Source: Globodera rostochiensis (lineage: Eukaryota; Nematoda; Chromadorea; Rhabditida; Heteroderidae). Taken from it: DNA of 64,000 bases. The notes beneath the pieces were generated by a model. That model had not been told where the DNA came from. It ran no database searches and worked only from the letters and a program-made list of their open reading frames with translations. Position numbers and translations under genes: made by a program. Of this stretch, positions 33,443-44,424 are shown in pieces. The stretch lies in NCBI GenBank assembly GCA_018350325.1, contig JAEVLN010000005.1, positions 4,438,393 to 4,502,392 on the forward strand. The letters are read 5' to 3'. The first letter of the stretch is position 1, and the number at the start of each line of letters is the position of its first letter.

Positions 33443-33633
33443 ATCGCTTCTCGGCCTTTTGGCTAAGATCAAAGTGTAGTATCTGTTCTTTACGGCTTAA
33501 TCTCCGTAACGACCCCTACCGGGGTCAAAAGAGATTAACCAATTTTTGGAAAATGGTCGCAGCAGGGAGCTTGCTCCCTCTCGACCGCGCGTCGTCCCGG
33601 TATTGCACTTACCTCCGGGCACGGCGCATCTCC
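33443..33633 (+). ncRNA. U2: U2 spliceosomal snRNA, copy 2
   Basis: Nearly identical to the U2 at 14692, including the GTGTAGTATCTGTTCTT branch-site segment and the Sm site. One visible difference is CAGGGAGCTTGCTCCCT instead of CAGGGGGCTTGCTCCCT, which restores base pairing in the 3' stem. Both copies have intact upstream regions and may be active. Confidence 0.95.
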
Positions 33634-33884
33634 CCCACGGGGGAGATTTATAAAAAGCTGCTTGTTTTATTGTGTTCGATAACGCAAGATTCCGAAACCA
33701 CAAATTATCCGAAATTTCGGGTCTCCCGAAATTTTGCCCAGCCCTGCTCCGGATCCATCCAAATGCTTTCACTTTTAACTCACCATGTCGAGATGCCCAA
33801 TATTGAACGTAAACAAAAAAAAAATTGCTAAAAATATATTCAGACTAAAAATACAAGCCATTTGAACAAGAATAAATATTTTTT

Positions 33885-34150
33885 GTTTTGATAAAAATAT
33901 GATTACTGTTTGTAAACTGAACCCTAGCCGGCCTAATCAGGGCTCTCAGATCACCTTCGAGAAAATATGGCAACCTGCTCTAAAAATAAGTCACTTATAT
34001 GGCAGTTTTTTAAGGAATTTCAAAAAAAAAAAAAGAATAGAAAGCAAAATTATGGGAATGAAGCTTTTTAAGAATGTAACAGGTAGGGTTGCCAAAAATT
34101 TGAAAAATAATCAATAATTGATTTTCTGAGTGACTCCAATTTTTTTTATA
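33885..34150 (+). repeat. U2 downstream segment duplicated at 37220-37472
   Basis: Continues the U2 flank seen at 15900 (ACTGTTTGTAAACTGAACCC) and runs to AATTGATTTTCTGAGTGACT. It ends 80 bp before the start of HTH copy G and so replaces the usual family upstream block there. Confidence 0.8.
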
Positions 34151-34230
34151 TTTGGCTAAAAAATTCACCATTTTGTTATTTATTTCATTTACAAAATATT
34201 CATATAAATCCCAACAACAAATATCCTAAG

Positions 34231-35160
34231 ATGAATGAGTTTTGGATTTTAATTTTGGGGGCATTATTTGCAACAAATTCCCTGGACGAAGCCGAATCCG
34301 TTAAATTGGAACTCAAAACATTTGATGAAATATTCGGAGAAGGCTGGTGGGACAAAGGTGAAGCCGAAGATTTGAAAACGCCGACGCCAACAAATTTTGG
34401 ACAAAATGTCCATCACCAAATCGACCGACAGAACACCCAAATTGGACAAATTGAACCCAATTCAACTGATCAGAATTCTCCTCTCACAGAGTCTGATCAC
34501 TCTGATAATGCTGAAGATGAGCAAAAGCGTAAAATTATTGACAAATTCCTTGCAATAAAAGAACAATTAAAGCAAAATGGAAAATTTCCTTGGAAAGAAA
34601 AAAATCAAATCGAACAGAAAATTGCTAAACATTTAAAAGTCAGTCGCACAAAAATATATGAATGGAAAAAAGAATTTGGCCTAACTCAAAAAAAGACAAA
34701 AAATGAGCGAAAAAATTTGGTAGAGAAATTTGATCAAATGAAAGCCGAGTTAAAGCGGGCCGGGCTCCAAAACTCTTTTCATCACGAAATTGATGAAACT
34801 GTCGCGAAAGATTTGGGCCTCAGTTTTAGAACAATTTACAAGTGGAAACGAAAACTTGGCCAAACCGGTGAGTTTTTTGAGCCCAATTTTATTAATTAAA
34901 ATTCTTTTACAGCACAACATAAACACCCCCACTGCGAGCAAAAAAAATTAATGAAACTTTATTATGAAATTAAAGACAAAACCCCTAAAATTAGTGACGG
35001 GAACATTGCCAAAATGTTAAAAATTGGAAAAGTCACTTTGTTTAGATGGAAAAAGCAATTTAAACGTCAGCAATTCTATCCAAATTCTGTCGATTCTGTG
35101 GAAGAGGATGCCGCGGCAAATGTTCAGGAAACTGAGGCCTCGAATTCGGGAAGTATTTGA
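34231..35160 (+). CDS. Secreted helix-turn-helix family protein, copy G (promoter replaced)
   Basis: Exon 1 is 34231-34867, intron 34868-34912 (45 bp) and exon 2 is 34913-35160, giving 294 aa. The leader is MNEFWILILGALFATNSLDE. There is only one GQIEPNSTDQ repeat. HTH1 ends TKIYEWKKEFG, HTH2 ends RTIYKWKRKLG and HTH3 ends VTLFRWKKQFK. The upstream ATGTCA block, the splice-like CTAAATTCAG and the GCCCAAATAAA leader are all absent. A U2-flank repeat ends shortly before the gene instead. The coding region looks intact, but expression may be lost or altered. Confidence 0.84.
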
Positions 35161-35412
35161 ATAAATGGCCAATGAAAGGTCTGTTGTTGTTGTCGCTATT
35201 TTATGGCATTTTCAACCCTGCCTATTAATTGTATTCCTTTAAATATGATGCTTTTCCTTTTTTCGGAATGCTTGTTGCGATTGATATAAAAATGTTGTGA
35301 ACGGGTGAATCATTTCCCTCCCCAGAAAGCGGGCTAAAATCAAAACTCCCCCTAAAAAATCAAACAATTTTCCATCAAAAAGAGTGCTGCTAAAAATTGT
35401 CTGCCAATCACA

Positions 35413-35756
35413 GATGATGATGATTCCAATTATTAACCGGAAGCGACTCCTTCAGCCGCTGCCCCTCCTACTACCCCGCCGGCAAAATTCGCGCCTAAAT
35501 TAGCACTGGCTTGATTGAGAGTCGTCTTCAGGCCAGATTTGGTAACAGCCCGTGATGATTGTAGGAATGCCGCTCTTTTTGCAGCTATGACCGAGTAACG
35601 CGTTGTTCCTCTAAAAAAGTGCCTGATGATAGTGAGTATGCTGCGAATTATCCCCTCTCAAAAAAGCCAGTGCTAATTTAGGCGCGAATTTTGCCGGCGT
35701 AGGAGGGGCAGCGGCGGAAGGAGTCACTTCCGGTTAATAATTGGAATCATCATCAT
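35413..35756. mobile_element. Foldback segment with about 92-bp arms
   Basis: The left arm at 35425-35520 (ATTCCAATTATTAACCGGAA onward) is complementary to the right arm at 35665-35745. The same foldback lies inverted at 48125-48430, so it travels with the retroelement piece beside it. The 250 bp before it (35160-35412) show nothing. Confidence 0.7.
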
Positions 35757-36842
35757 CTGTGATTTACGACAACACCTCAATCGTCGGTCCCGCCAGCGAA
35801 AATACATCGTCAGAACCTTCGTTGAATAGACCACGTACATCAACTCAAATGGCTCGGCAAAGTGTTGGGGCAGCGATAACACGCACAATGTGCGCCAACT
35901 CTCTCCGGAAATACCCGACTCGCCTATTCTGCGCCGAATTTCATCGCTATCCTCCGGATCAATCGAACTAGGCCAAAGGGCACGGTTTTAGCTGCCCAAG
36001 CTCAGCGCTCACCCCTGTCTATGAACGCCAGCCCATCCTTGCGCCCGTACCTCGGCTCATCATAACCCCGCCGAAAACGGACGCTCAAAACCGATGGGTC
36101 CAGGGGTGCTTAACGCCGTCATCACAGCAGGTGAACTGGAGGCAAGCCTGCTAGAACTAGTGAATGACGTTCGGGCAAAGGCCAAAATTGTACTGAGAGA
36201 TCCACCCCGTCGTCAACAAGGAGGTAATAATCCTAATCGCGTTCAAAACGCCCACGGGAGGAGACCAGGCTTCGACGCAGCAGAAGCATCTCGCATTCAG
36301 AAACTGTACCGGCAGTGCCGCCCGCGCGCCTACAGGAACGGAAAAAACATCGCCCTTCTGCCAAATCGATGGCAATGACCTCCATGAACACTTTATCCGT
36401 GGCTTCGGCCCAAGTGCCCCAATGCCCGCCGAAACCCCCAGAGGAAATCCCGGGACAAGAACCTCCAATGGACAACAACCCATTGGCTGCCCCCTTCTCC
36501 TCCAAAGAAGTGTGGGAACGGTCAAAGCGCCGCAGTAACACGGCGCCTGGACCAGACGGCATACGCTATGCGGTCTGGAAGAAATACGATCAAACTGGCG
36601 GCCGATCGCGCTATCAGATACCATCGGCAAACTACATTCGTCAGTCCTGGCAAATCGACTTGCCACTTGGGCGATCGACACTGACCGAATCAGCACCAGT
36701 CAGAAGGGCTTCATGCCGATTGATGGGTGCGCGGAACACATTTCGTTCTGCAGTCAATAATCCAGGATGTCAAACGTGCCAAAAGGCATTGCTCAGTCGC
36801 CTGGCTGGACCTCAGCAATGCCTTTGGCTACCAAACGATCTT
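35741..36842 (+). mobile_element. Degenerate R2/NeSL-type non-LTR retrotransposon, RT fragment
   Basis: Frames in three phases give reverse-transcriptase landmarks: ASRIQKLYRQCRPRAYRN before the RT, then SNTAPGPDGIRYAVWKK, then STSQKGFMPIDGCAEH, then SVAWLDLSNAFG. The segment between the second and third landmarks is short, implying an internal deletion, and at least two frameshifts are needed. The YADD active site, zinc fingers and endonuclease are missing. It stops abruptly at 36842 against an inverted U2 promoter. Confidence 0.75.
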
Positions 36843-37060
36843 GGTGAGGTCGGAGCACACAAATGCATCCGCCACCAAACAAAATTGGACGTCCGAGCGA
36901 AGATAAATCGTTGAAATAGCAGAAATAGTGCGATAATTAAGAAGGAAAAGAGAAGAGAGTGAATATAGTGTGGAACAGAGACAAAGAGAGCGTGAAAAGA
37001 GAGTTGAACAGACAACAAAAGATGGGGGCATACACTGGAAGGGCGGTTGGGGGCAGCTGG
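36843..37060 (-). pseudogene. Inverted U2 upstream region without its U2 gene
   Basis: Read on the minus strand this matches 33200-33440, with a small deletion near the TGTGGCGGATGC site. Homology ends about 20 bp before the expected U2 start, where the retroelement begins. Confidence 0.8.
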
Positions 37061-37129
37061 TTCCCAATATTCGCGGTTTTCCGGTGGAATTGACGTGGAA
37101 TTGGACCAATTATGCAAATGCCAACTCAT

Positions 37130-37472
37130 AATGGTGAGATGCACAAAATATTGAACGTAAACAAACAAAAAAATTTGCAAAAAATATATTCAGACTAATA
37201 AATATTTTTTGTTTTGATAAAAATATGATTACTGTTTGTAAACTGAACCCTAGCCGGCCTAATCAGGGCTCTCAGATCACCTTCGAGAAAATATGGCAAC
37301 CTGCTCTAAAAATAAGTCACTTATATGGCAGTTTTTTAAGGAATTTTCAAAAAAAAAAAAAGAATAGAAAGCAAAATTATGGGAATGAAGCTTTTTAAGA
37401 ATGTAACAGGTAGGGTTGCCAAAAATTTGAAAAATAATCAATAATTGATTTTCTGAGTGACTCCAATTTTTT
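37130..37472 (+). repeat. U2 downstream flank, third copy
   Basis: Matches 33780-34150 with a deletion of about 40 bp near 37197. It ends at CTGAGTGACTCCAATTTTTT and joins directly to the middle of HTH copy H. Confidence 0.8.
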
Positions 37473-37871
37473 TTAAAAAAAAGACAAAAAATGATCGAAA
37501 AAATTTGGTCGAGAAATTTGATCAAATGAAAGCCGAGTTAAAGCGGGACGGATTCAAAAATTCTTATCCCAATCAAATAAATGAAACTGTCGCAAAAGAG
37601 TTGAGCCCCGCGTTTAGTACAATTTACAATTGGAAACGAAAACTTGGCCAAACCAGTGAGTATTTCGAACCCAATTTATTATTATTCGTATTAATTAAAT
37701 TCTTTTACAGAACCAAATAAATACGCCCACAGCGAACAAAAGGAATTAATGAAACATTATTATGAAATTAAAGACAAAAATCCTAAAATTAGTGACGAGG
37801 ACATTGCTAAAATGTTGAATATTGGCAGAGCCACTTTGTTTAGATGGAAAAAGCAATTTTCACAATTTTAA
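37473..37871 (+). pseudogene. Secreted-HTH family copy H, truncated at both ends
   Basis: The copy begins at the KKTKNDRKNLVEKFDQ linker and keeps HTH2 (ending STIYNWKRKLG) to the donor at 37656. A normal 55-bp intron (37656-37710) and part of exon 2 follow, up to LFRWKKQF, where foreign sequence brings a stop at 37869. The leader, acidic block, repeats, HTH1 and the C-terminal tail are lost. Confidence 0.85.
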
Positions 37872-37960
37872 TTTTAATCTTTTTATATGTTTTGGAAAAT
37901 TTTTGGACAGCGGACCCAAATTCGAATAATTTCAAGGGATGTGAATAATTTTCATTAAAA

Positions 37961-38012
37961 CGGTCAACGGCCAGACTCAACCGCTCAACCGGCCAGACTT
38001 AATGGCCAGGCT
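37961..38012 (+). repeat. Relic of the CCGGCCAGAC minisatellite
   Basis: A few diverged GGCCAGACTCAACC and GGCCAGGCTCAATCC units, 20 kb from the main array. It grades into GGGATCGGGACC words to about 38080. Confidence 0.7.
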
Positions 38013-38089
38013 CAATCCGGGATCGGGACCAGCATTTTGAACCGGGACCGGGGGATCGGGAAAAACCGGGACTGTCAATGGGAATTTTT

Positions 38090-39299
38090 TTTTGTTAATG
38101 CTCAAGGGGTTGTTGTTTTATTATTCAAAAAATATTCCCCCATTGTCTTCAACTTCAATTACCTCATCTTCCATTTTTTTGATAATTCTGCTACAATATA
38201 GGTAGGTAAGAATGTTGAGCCAAAATCAAAACAACATTTTTAAGATTCGATCCCTCCAGGTCAGAGGGAATTGCCCTAAAATTTTGGAATTTCTCCTTAA
38301 AAATTTCGAATAAAACCAATAAAATAAACAAAAAATTACCGTATTTTCAAAATTTTGGTTGCAAATCTTTAAACAAATTTTCGGTAAATTCTTTTTTTTT
38401 TTAAACCGGGGGGGGGGGCTTTTGTTTTGCAATCTTCTTAACTGCATTTTGAGCTCAAAAACAGCGATCTGGCGAAGTCACTTTCCAAGGACGACATGTT
38501 GATTTTTCAAATGGATTTTTTTTGCAAATCCGCTTTGCTAGTGGGGGAGGGGGGGGGGTCGGCGGTGCCATAGGCGCCGCCGAGAAAATTTTGAATTTTG
38601 ACTCAATTTGTTAAGAGATTAACAATCGAAATTTTTAAAAAAATGTGTATAAATTTCCAGAAACTTTAAGCAGTTTTTTTGGCGCGCCAACATAATGTCG
38701 AAGCCACGAAATGTCGAGTCAGCCAAAAACCACGAAATGTCGGAAAAAATAAATTTAACCCCGAACCCGAATTCTAACATTTTTTCAAAAAATTAAAATA
38801 GTCTTTTAGGGGTTTTCTAGGCCATAGAATACGAATCTGACATTCATTTTGCCCAATTCTGAATCCCGGACCCGAATTCATGCTTTTTGAGAACGATTTT
38901 GAGACCAGATTTCTGAACATTTTTGATTTTTTTACACAATGCCAAATCATGATTTCTCCTTTAAAATTACAATATTTACGCTTCCAGCCAAATCTTCTAT
39001 AAATAGGAATTTTGAAAAAGCCGGCGCCCCGGGTACCCGGATTTTCTAACAGCTCTGGTCAAAAAAGGCTCCTGTTTTTCTAACACTCGAGCCCGGCACA
39101 AAGGTTTTTTTTTGAAAAAATTTTTGCCACAGAAAAATGTAAATTTTCATATTTTACATATTTTGAACTTTTATATGGCTAAATCTTTGAACAAAAAGGC
39201 CATGTATAAAAAATCGTATTGGAATTTCTTTTTATTGTCGAAATTTCATAGCACCAAATAGGTGTGAAAAATGTTTGTAAAAATAACAATAATTGCATA
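38090..39299. other. Intergenic with dispersed repeats
   Basis: A GC palindrome element lies at 38559-38640 (GGCGGTGCCATAGGCGCCGCC and flank), followed by the CCACGAAATGTCG repeat at 38690-38745 (also at 51990-52045) and the CCGAATCTGACATTC repeat at 38800-38890. No gene seen. Confidence 0.6.
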
Positions 39300-39301
39300 T
39301 A

Positions 39302-40423
39302 CCGTATTTCCTCTATTAGTAACCCATGGGTTACAATTGTTCAAACCCCCCTCAAGGGGGGGTTACAATTAGAAGGGGGTTTCAAATAGAGGGTGGGTTA
39401 CTATTTTTCAATACAAATTTTTCAAAACTTATTTACATAAATTAAATTTTTATATTATTTTTTAAATCAAAATAAATTTCTGTAATAACAAAATTTTGCA
39501 CAAAATTATAATTCCACTGTTTCCGTCAAAACAAATGACTACTTCCAATTTTTCGTCGATTGTAAAAATGCGACGTTTTTTTGAAATCTTATCACTAGAG
39601 ACTTTGGGCATTTTTCTTGAGAAAAATGCAATTTTTAGGCATTTTCCACAGCAAAATTTTTGTATTCAATATCTCAGGCACTTTTTCCAAAAATTTCTTA
39701 AGAAAAATGCAATAAAAATGAAAAATGTAGCCTTAGAAACAAAAAAATTTAGAACAAAAATGCACCCCTAAAAAATGACTTTTTCTTTTACAAAAAATCC
39801 ACCCCCAAAGATCGAAATTTTCCCTAAAATTTTTTTATTTGGTAATTTTATAAAATGTTCCAAAACGTGTGAAAATATTATATTTCCAATTAGGTAGGTA
39901 AAAGAGGAATATAAAAAATGACGAATTTTGAAGGGTTTTACGCAAAATTTGACTGAATTAGGTAGGTCAGTTTTTGGCATTTTTTAATCAATAGGCACTT
40001 TTTGGGGTTTTTGGTCAATATTTTAAGTCAATATTTCGCGTTTTTAGTATTAATATATTATTCATGGATTTATGATGACTGGTCAGAAAAATGCGTTGAA
40101 TAAAACTTTTTTTTAATAATTAAAAAAAAAAATCGGAATTTGGGGATTTTATTATCTTTTCTAAAATTTTTTGGGTTTTAAAGTTTCCAGTTTCTACTCA
40201 TCTCTTTATTAGTAAAATGCTTAATTTTATACGTAAATGGTATGGCTGTAAAAAACTTGGTCATACTTAGTTTTTAAAACTCACGGCTTAGGGGGGGGGG
40301 TTACAATTAGAGGGGGGTTTCAAATAGAGGGGGGGTTACTATTTTTCAATCCCCCCTCTAGGGGGGGTTACAATTAGAAGGGGGTTTCAAATAGAGGGTG
40401 GGTTACTAATAGAGGAAATACGG
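39302..40423. mobile_element. 1.1-kb MITE with CCGTATTTCCTCTATTAGTA ends and TA flanks
   Basis: The terminal inverted repeats are about 24 bp long and flanked by TA (39300-39301 and 40424-40425). Next to the left end is a GTAACCCATGGGTTAC palindrome. Near the right end GGGGGTTACAATTAGA and GGGGTTACTATTTTTCAATC words repeat. The interior is AT-rich, non-coding DNA with similarity to 800-1100 of the window (for example AAAATGCAATAAAAATG and CCGAAAATT-type phrases). Non-autonomous. Confidence 0.82.
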
Positions 40424-40744
40424 TACATAAATGTTTTTCTTAAATTCCAGACCCAGGTCCTTTCGAAATCCAGGTCCTGATCCGGAAGCGCAGACCAGGA
40501 TCCAGGTCTTGGTCCAAAATCCGGCTAATCGAACCTGGATTTAAACCTTTTAACTTCCTCATTTGTGTCTTTAAGGACTTTCTGTGAGCATCTGTGGTGG
40601 AGGAAACAATTTCTAAAATTTTATCAGAATTTTAAAAACATATTTTTGGTCGGCATTTACAACAATTTTTGGAATTTTCATTTTTTTGGGACTTCTTTGT
40701 TCATCCGAGCCAAATTTTGCATCCAAGGTTTTCTTCCTCGTCCA

Positions 40745-40880
40745 ACACTTCCATCAGATACTCCCGCGGGTGTACCACCTGCAATGGGACACAGCCCCCG
40801 CGGACATCACAGCTCCCGCGGGCATTGTATCACCTGCAATAGGACACAGCCTCCGCGGGCATTGTACCACCTGCAATGCG
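40745..40880 (+). repeat. Short tandem repeat of CCCGCGGGTGTACCACCTGC type
   Basis: About three imperfect units of 45-50 bp containing CCGCGGGCATTGTACCACCT and GCAATGGGACACAG. It runs straight into the duplicated block that precedes copy I. Confidence 0.75.
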
Positions 40881-41001
40881 ACCCCTGGTATAGAGTAGTA
40901 TGTGGTAGGCAAGTTTCCTTTTTATTCCCATTTGTTTTTCAAAAAATGTTTAATTATGATTTGCGTCAATTGTTGTGATATGTATCCGATAATTCAAAGT
41001 T
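40876..41001 (+). repeat. Block duplicated from upstream of copy D
   Basis: The partner of 23628-23757, differing by a few substitutions. Confidence 0.8.
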
Positions 41002-41029
41002 ATAGCATTTTTTTTTCATTTGGTTATTT

Positions 41030-41269
41030 CATTTTTATAAAAGATTATTATTATTAATTATTATTATTATTATAAGAAAAATATTTACGTAATGTCAGGA
41101 ATATTGATTTGGTCCTGGTTCAAAAAATATTTATGAGATGTCAGGAACTGTCATTTATTAATTTCAATAATTTGAAAACAAATTTTTCATATCGTTTTTA
41201 CGTTTAAATATAAAATTGATTGAATTTCCTATAATTTGCCTAATTCGGAGGTTATTTTGCCCAAATAAA
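41030..41269 (+). promoter_or_regulatory. Conserved upstream block of copy I
   Basis: TAATGTCAGGAATATTGATT, GGTTCAAAAAATATTTATGA, GATGTCAGGAACTGTCATTT, then a TAATTCGG in place of the AAATTCAG splice-like site, then the GCCCAAATAAA leader. An ATTATTATTATTA tract lies at 41045-41070. Confidence 0.6.
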
Positions 41270-42204
41270 ATGGGTAAATTTTGGATTTTAATTTTTGTAT
41301 TGTTTTTTGCGACAAATTCATTCGACAAATCCGAATCCGTAGACTTATTTGATGAAATATTCGGTGAAGGCTGGTGGGACAATGACAAAGCCGTAGAATG
41401 GCATAAATTAACGCTTGAACAAAATGCCCATCACCAAATCGACCGGCAGAACACCCAAATTGGACAAATTGAACCCAATTCAACTGATCAGCTTGGACAA
41501 ATTGGACCCAATTCAACTGATCAGAATCTTCCTCTCACAGAGTCTTATCACTCTGATAATGCTGAAGATGAGCGAAGACGTAAAATTATCGACAAATTCC
41601 ACGCAATGAAAGACGAATTAATGCAAAAAGGAAAATATTCAACAAAAGAATGGAATCAAATTGAGCAGAAAATTGCTAAACATTTAAAAGTCTATCGCAC
41701 AAAAATATTTGAATGGAAAAAAGAATTAGACTTAAGCCGAAGAAATCCAAAAAATAAGCGAATTAATTTAATAGAGAAATTTGATCAAATGAAAGCCGAG
41801 TTAACGCGGGCCGGATTCAAAAACTCTTATCATCAAGAAATTGATGAAACTGTCGCGAAAGAGTTGGGTGTCACTTTTAGAACAATTTACACTTGGAAAA
41901 AAGAATTTGGCCAAACCAGTGAGTATTTCGAGCCCAATGTTTATTTATTTATATTAAAAATTCTTTTACAGAACAACATAAACACTCCCACAGCGAACAA
42001 ATGGAATTGATGAAACGTTATTATAAAATTAAAGGCAAAAAGACTAAAATTAGTGACGAAGAAATTGCCAAAATGTTGAAAATTAGAGGAAGCACTTTGT
42101 ATAGATGGAAAAAGCAATTTCATCCAAATTCTGTCGATGGACATTCTGTGGAAGTGAATGCCGCGGCAAATGTTCATGAAATTGGGAACTCGAATTCGCA
42201 ATGA
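41270..42204 (+). CDS. Secreted helix-turn-helix family protein, copy I (AVEWHKL subfamily)
   Basis: Exon 1 is 41270-41918, intron 41919-41971 (53 bp) and exon 2 is 41972-42204, giving 293 aa. The M at 41270 follows the family leader. The ELKT segment before the acidic block is deleted, so SVDLFDEIFGEG is compressed, and the linker is NDKAVEWHKLTLEQNAHHQI as in copy D. HTH1 ends TKIFEWKKELD, HTH2 ends RTIYTWKKEFG and HTH3 ends STLYRWKKQFH. Exon 2 lacks the KRQQ residues after HTH3, and an early stop gives an NSNSQ end. Confidence 0.86.
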
Positions 42205-42269
42205 TTTGAAAACACCAATTCTGTTAACGACTTCTTTCTATTTCTTTGCCTGTGTCCGCAGTAGAACAA

Positions 42270-43260
42270 GTTCATTTCCAAAATACAAAATCAATTTAGA
42301 ACTTGGCTTTTGCATTCTCAAAAGTCAAAATTAATTTAACACTTGGCTTTTGCATTCTCAAAAGTCAAAATTAATTTAACACTTGACTTTTGCATTCTCA
42401 AAAATACAAAAACAATTTACTTGACTTTTATTTCCAAAAATACAACCTTAAAACTTGACTTTTGCATTATCAAAAATGCCTTAAAATTTGGCTTTCGCAT
42501 TCTCAAAATACAAAATCAATTTAAAACTTTATGTTATTTCCAAAAAACCTTAAAACTTGGCTTTTGCATTCTCAAAAAACAAAATCAATTTAGAACTTGG
42601 CTTTTGCATTCTCAAAATACAAAATCAATTTAGTTGACTTTTATTTCCAAAAAACCTTAAAACTTGACTTTTGCATTCTCAAAAATACAAAATCAATTTA
42701 GAACTTGGCTTTTGCATTCTCAAAAATACAAAATCAATTTAGAACTTGGCTTTTGCATTCTCAAAAATACAAAATCACTTTAGAACTTGGCTTTTGCATT
42801 CTCAAAAATAAAATCAATTTAGAACTTGGCTTGTGCATTCTCATGTAAGGAAGCGTGTCCATCTGGCTGGGACGGTTAAAACGCCTACGGCGGTGGCATA
42901 AGATCCATAAGAGAGACGGCTAATGGGAAGCCCCGGTAGCTCAGTTGGTAAGAGCAGTGGTTCTGGGTGTGAAGCTGATCACTGCACCGAAGGTCGTAGG
43001 TTCGATTTCCTTCCCGGGGCTACCATTTTGCCTATCTCTCACTCTCAAAAATACAAAATTAATTTAAAACTTGGCTTTTGAATTCTCAAAAATACAAAAT
43101 CAATTTAGAACTTGGCTTTTGCATTCTTAAAAATACAAAATTAATTTAAATCTTGGCTTTATTTCCAAAAATACAACCTTAAAACTTGACTTTTGAATTC
43201 TCAAAAATACAAAATCAATTTAAAAGTATTCTCACTATGCAACCTAAAGATGGCATTTTT
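42270..43260 (+). repeat. 35-bp minisatellite array 3
   Basis: The main unit is AACTTGGCTTTTGCATTCTC followed by AAAAATACAAAATCAATTTAG. It begins about 65 bp after the stop of copy I and is interrupted at 42842-43042 by a tRNA-bearing insertion. Confidence 0.88.
42930..43021 (+). tRNA. tRNA-like gene with long variable arm, anticodon unassigned
   Basis: The acceptor stem GCCCCGG pairs with CCGGGGC. The D arm is GCTC...GAGC and the anticodon-side stem is GTGGT with ATCAC. A variable arm ACC-GAA-GGT and a T arm GTAGG with CCTTC (one mismatch, 8-nt loop) follow. A TTTT run 5 nt downstream could end Pol III transcription. The loop that should hold the anticodon is 16 nt, so there is either a small intron or decay. 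The arm type fits class II tRNAs, including the nematode-specific V-arm tRNAs, but the isotype is not resolved. Confidence 0.55.
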
Positions 43261-43536
43261 GGAGAGAATTTGTTTAGAATTCTAAGCTTAAAAAAGATAA
43301 TTGACAAATCAAATTTAGAATCCTTAATAAATATCTTTTGCACAACCTTTTAAAATTACTGTCATATGGCTCAGTGGTTAAATTCTGTGTCGTATCATAG
43401 TTATCGGAGTTCTATCCCCGAGTAAAAATCCATTTTGTTTTTTAATTTTACAATTACTCTTTTTCCTGATTCTTAGTCGGAAACAAAAATAAAACTTGAC
43501 TTTTGGATTTACAAAATTAATTTAAAACTTATCATT
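43261..43536. other. Intergenic; weak tRNA-like words
   Basis: TGGCTCAGTGGTTA (43373) and GAGTTCTATCCCC (43408) resemble tRNA A and B boxes, but flanking stems do not pair well. No other feature. Confidence 0.35.
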
Positions 43537-43672
43537 GAAACTAATAAATGGCAGACCACAATTGAAATTATATTCTTTAATAATTTCTAACCCCAATCCA
43601 ATATTCCTGACATCTCACAAATTTATTTTATTGAACCGCGACAAAATCAATATTCTTGACATTTCGTAAATA
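43537..43672 (-). promoter_or_regulatory. Orphan HTH-family upstream block
   Basis: Read on the minus strand: AATGTCAAGAATATTGATTT, GTTCAATAAAAT, GAGATGTCAGGAATATTGGA, then AATTGTGGTCTGCCATTTAT. The gene that should follow is replaced by array 3. Confidence 0.65.
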
Positions 43673-43979
43673 TGTTTCCTGCAATAATCATTTTGTGCAT
43701 TTTTTTTTTCATTGTCTCTGAATTTCCAATAAATTTATCTTTAATTTTTTTGTTTATCGAGAAATTTTATAATTACTAAATTACGGGACCATACAACTTT
43801 TTACGCGTCTATCGCCACAAATAAGTAGGTAGTAACTCTGATGTGGTCCCGTGCAGGTGCTTTAAGCTCTGTGGGAGGGGGGGGGGGGTAGAAAGAAAAT
43901 TCAATTTTTTCAAAAACCAATTTTTTTTATTGCACAAATCGTTCAAATTTTGCTCTAGCAAAAATTGGAGCAAAAATAG

Positions 43980-44424
43980 CTTTTTAAGGACAATTTTCGG
44001 CAATAGTAGAATGTTTTTGCTAAACGGAAAATCATCAATTTTTGCAGACTTGACAAGTAATGTTTAAGATTCAAAAAGCATACTGGGTCTGATCAGCCTC
44101 AAATTCCCCAAGAATATTGATTTAGTCCGGTTCAAAAGGTTTAGGAAAAATATTTATGAGATGTCACGAACATTGATTAGGGTGAGTATGATTTATATAA
44201 TAATGCCCATTCAATTATGGGTTGTCATTTATTACTTTCATTTCTTTTTTTTATTAATGCTAAATAATAATTATTAATATTAGTAAATAAACTTTAAAAA
44301 ATTTTGACACAATTTCATTACCATTAATTGACAAATTTTTCCATTGATCTTCCTTTAAATTTATTAAATTAACTCTCATTAAACATAAATCTCTCTAAAT
44401 TCAGAAGTTTTTTGCCCAAATAAA
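43980..44424 (+). promoter_or_regulatory. Upstream region of copy J, duplicated from copy F
   Basis: The stretch from GGACAATTTTCGGCAATAGT to the CTCTCTAAATTCAG and leader is nearly identical to 30105-30544. Copies F and J therefore share a recent flanking duplication although their HTH modules differ. Confidence 0.7.

Noticed and set aside
36157..36696. 179-codon minus-strand frame over the retroelement
   Set aside because: RT landmarks are on the plus strand. The minus frame has no recognisable motif.
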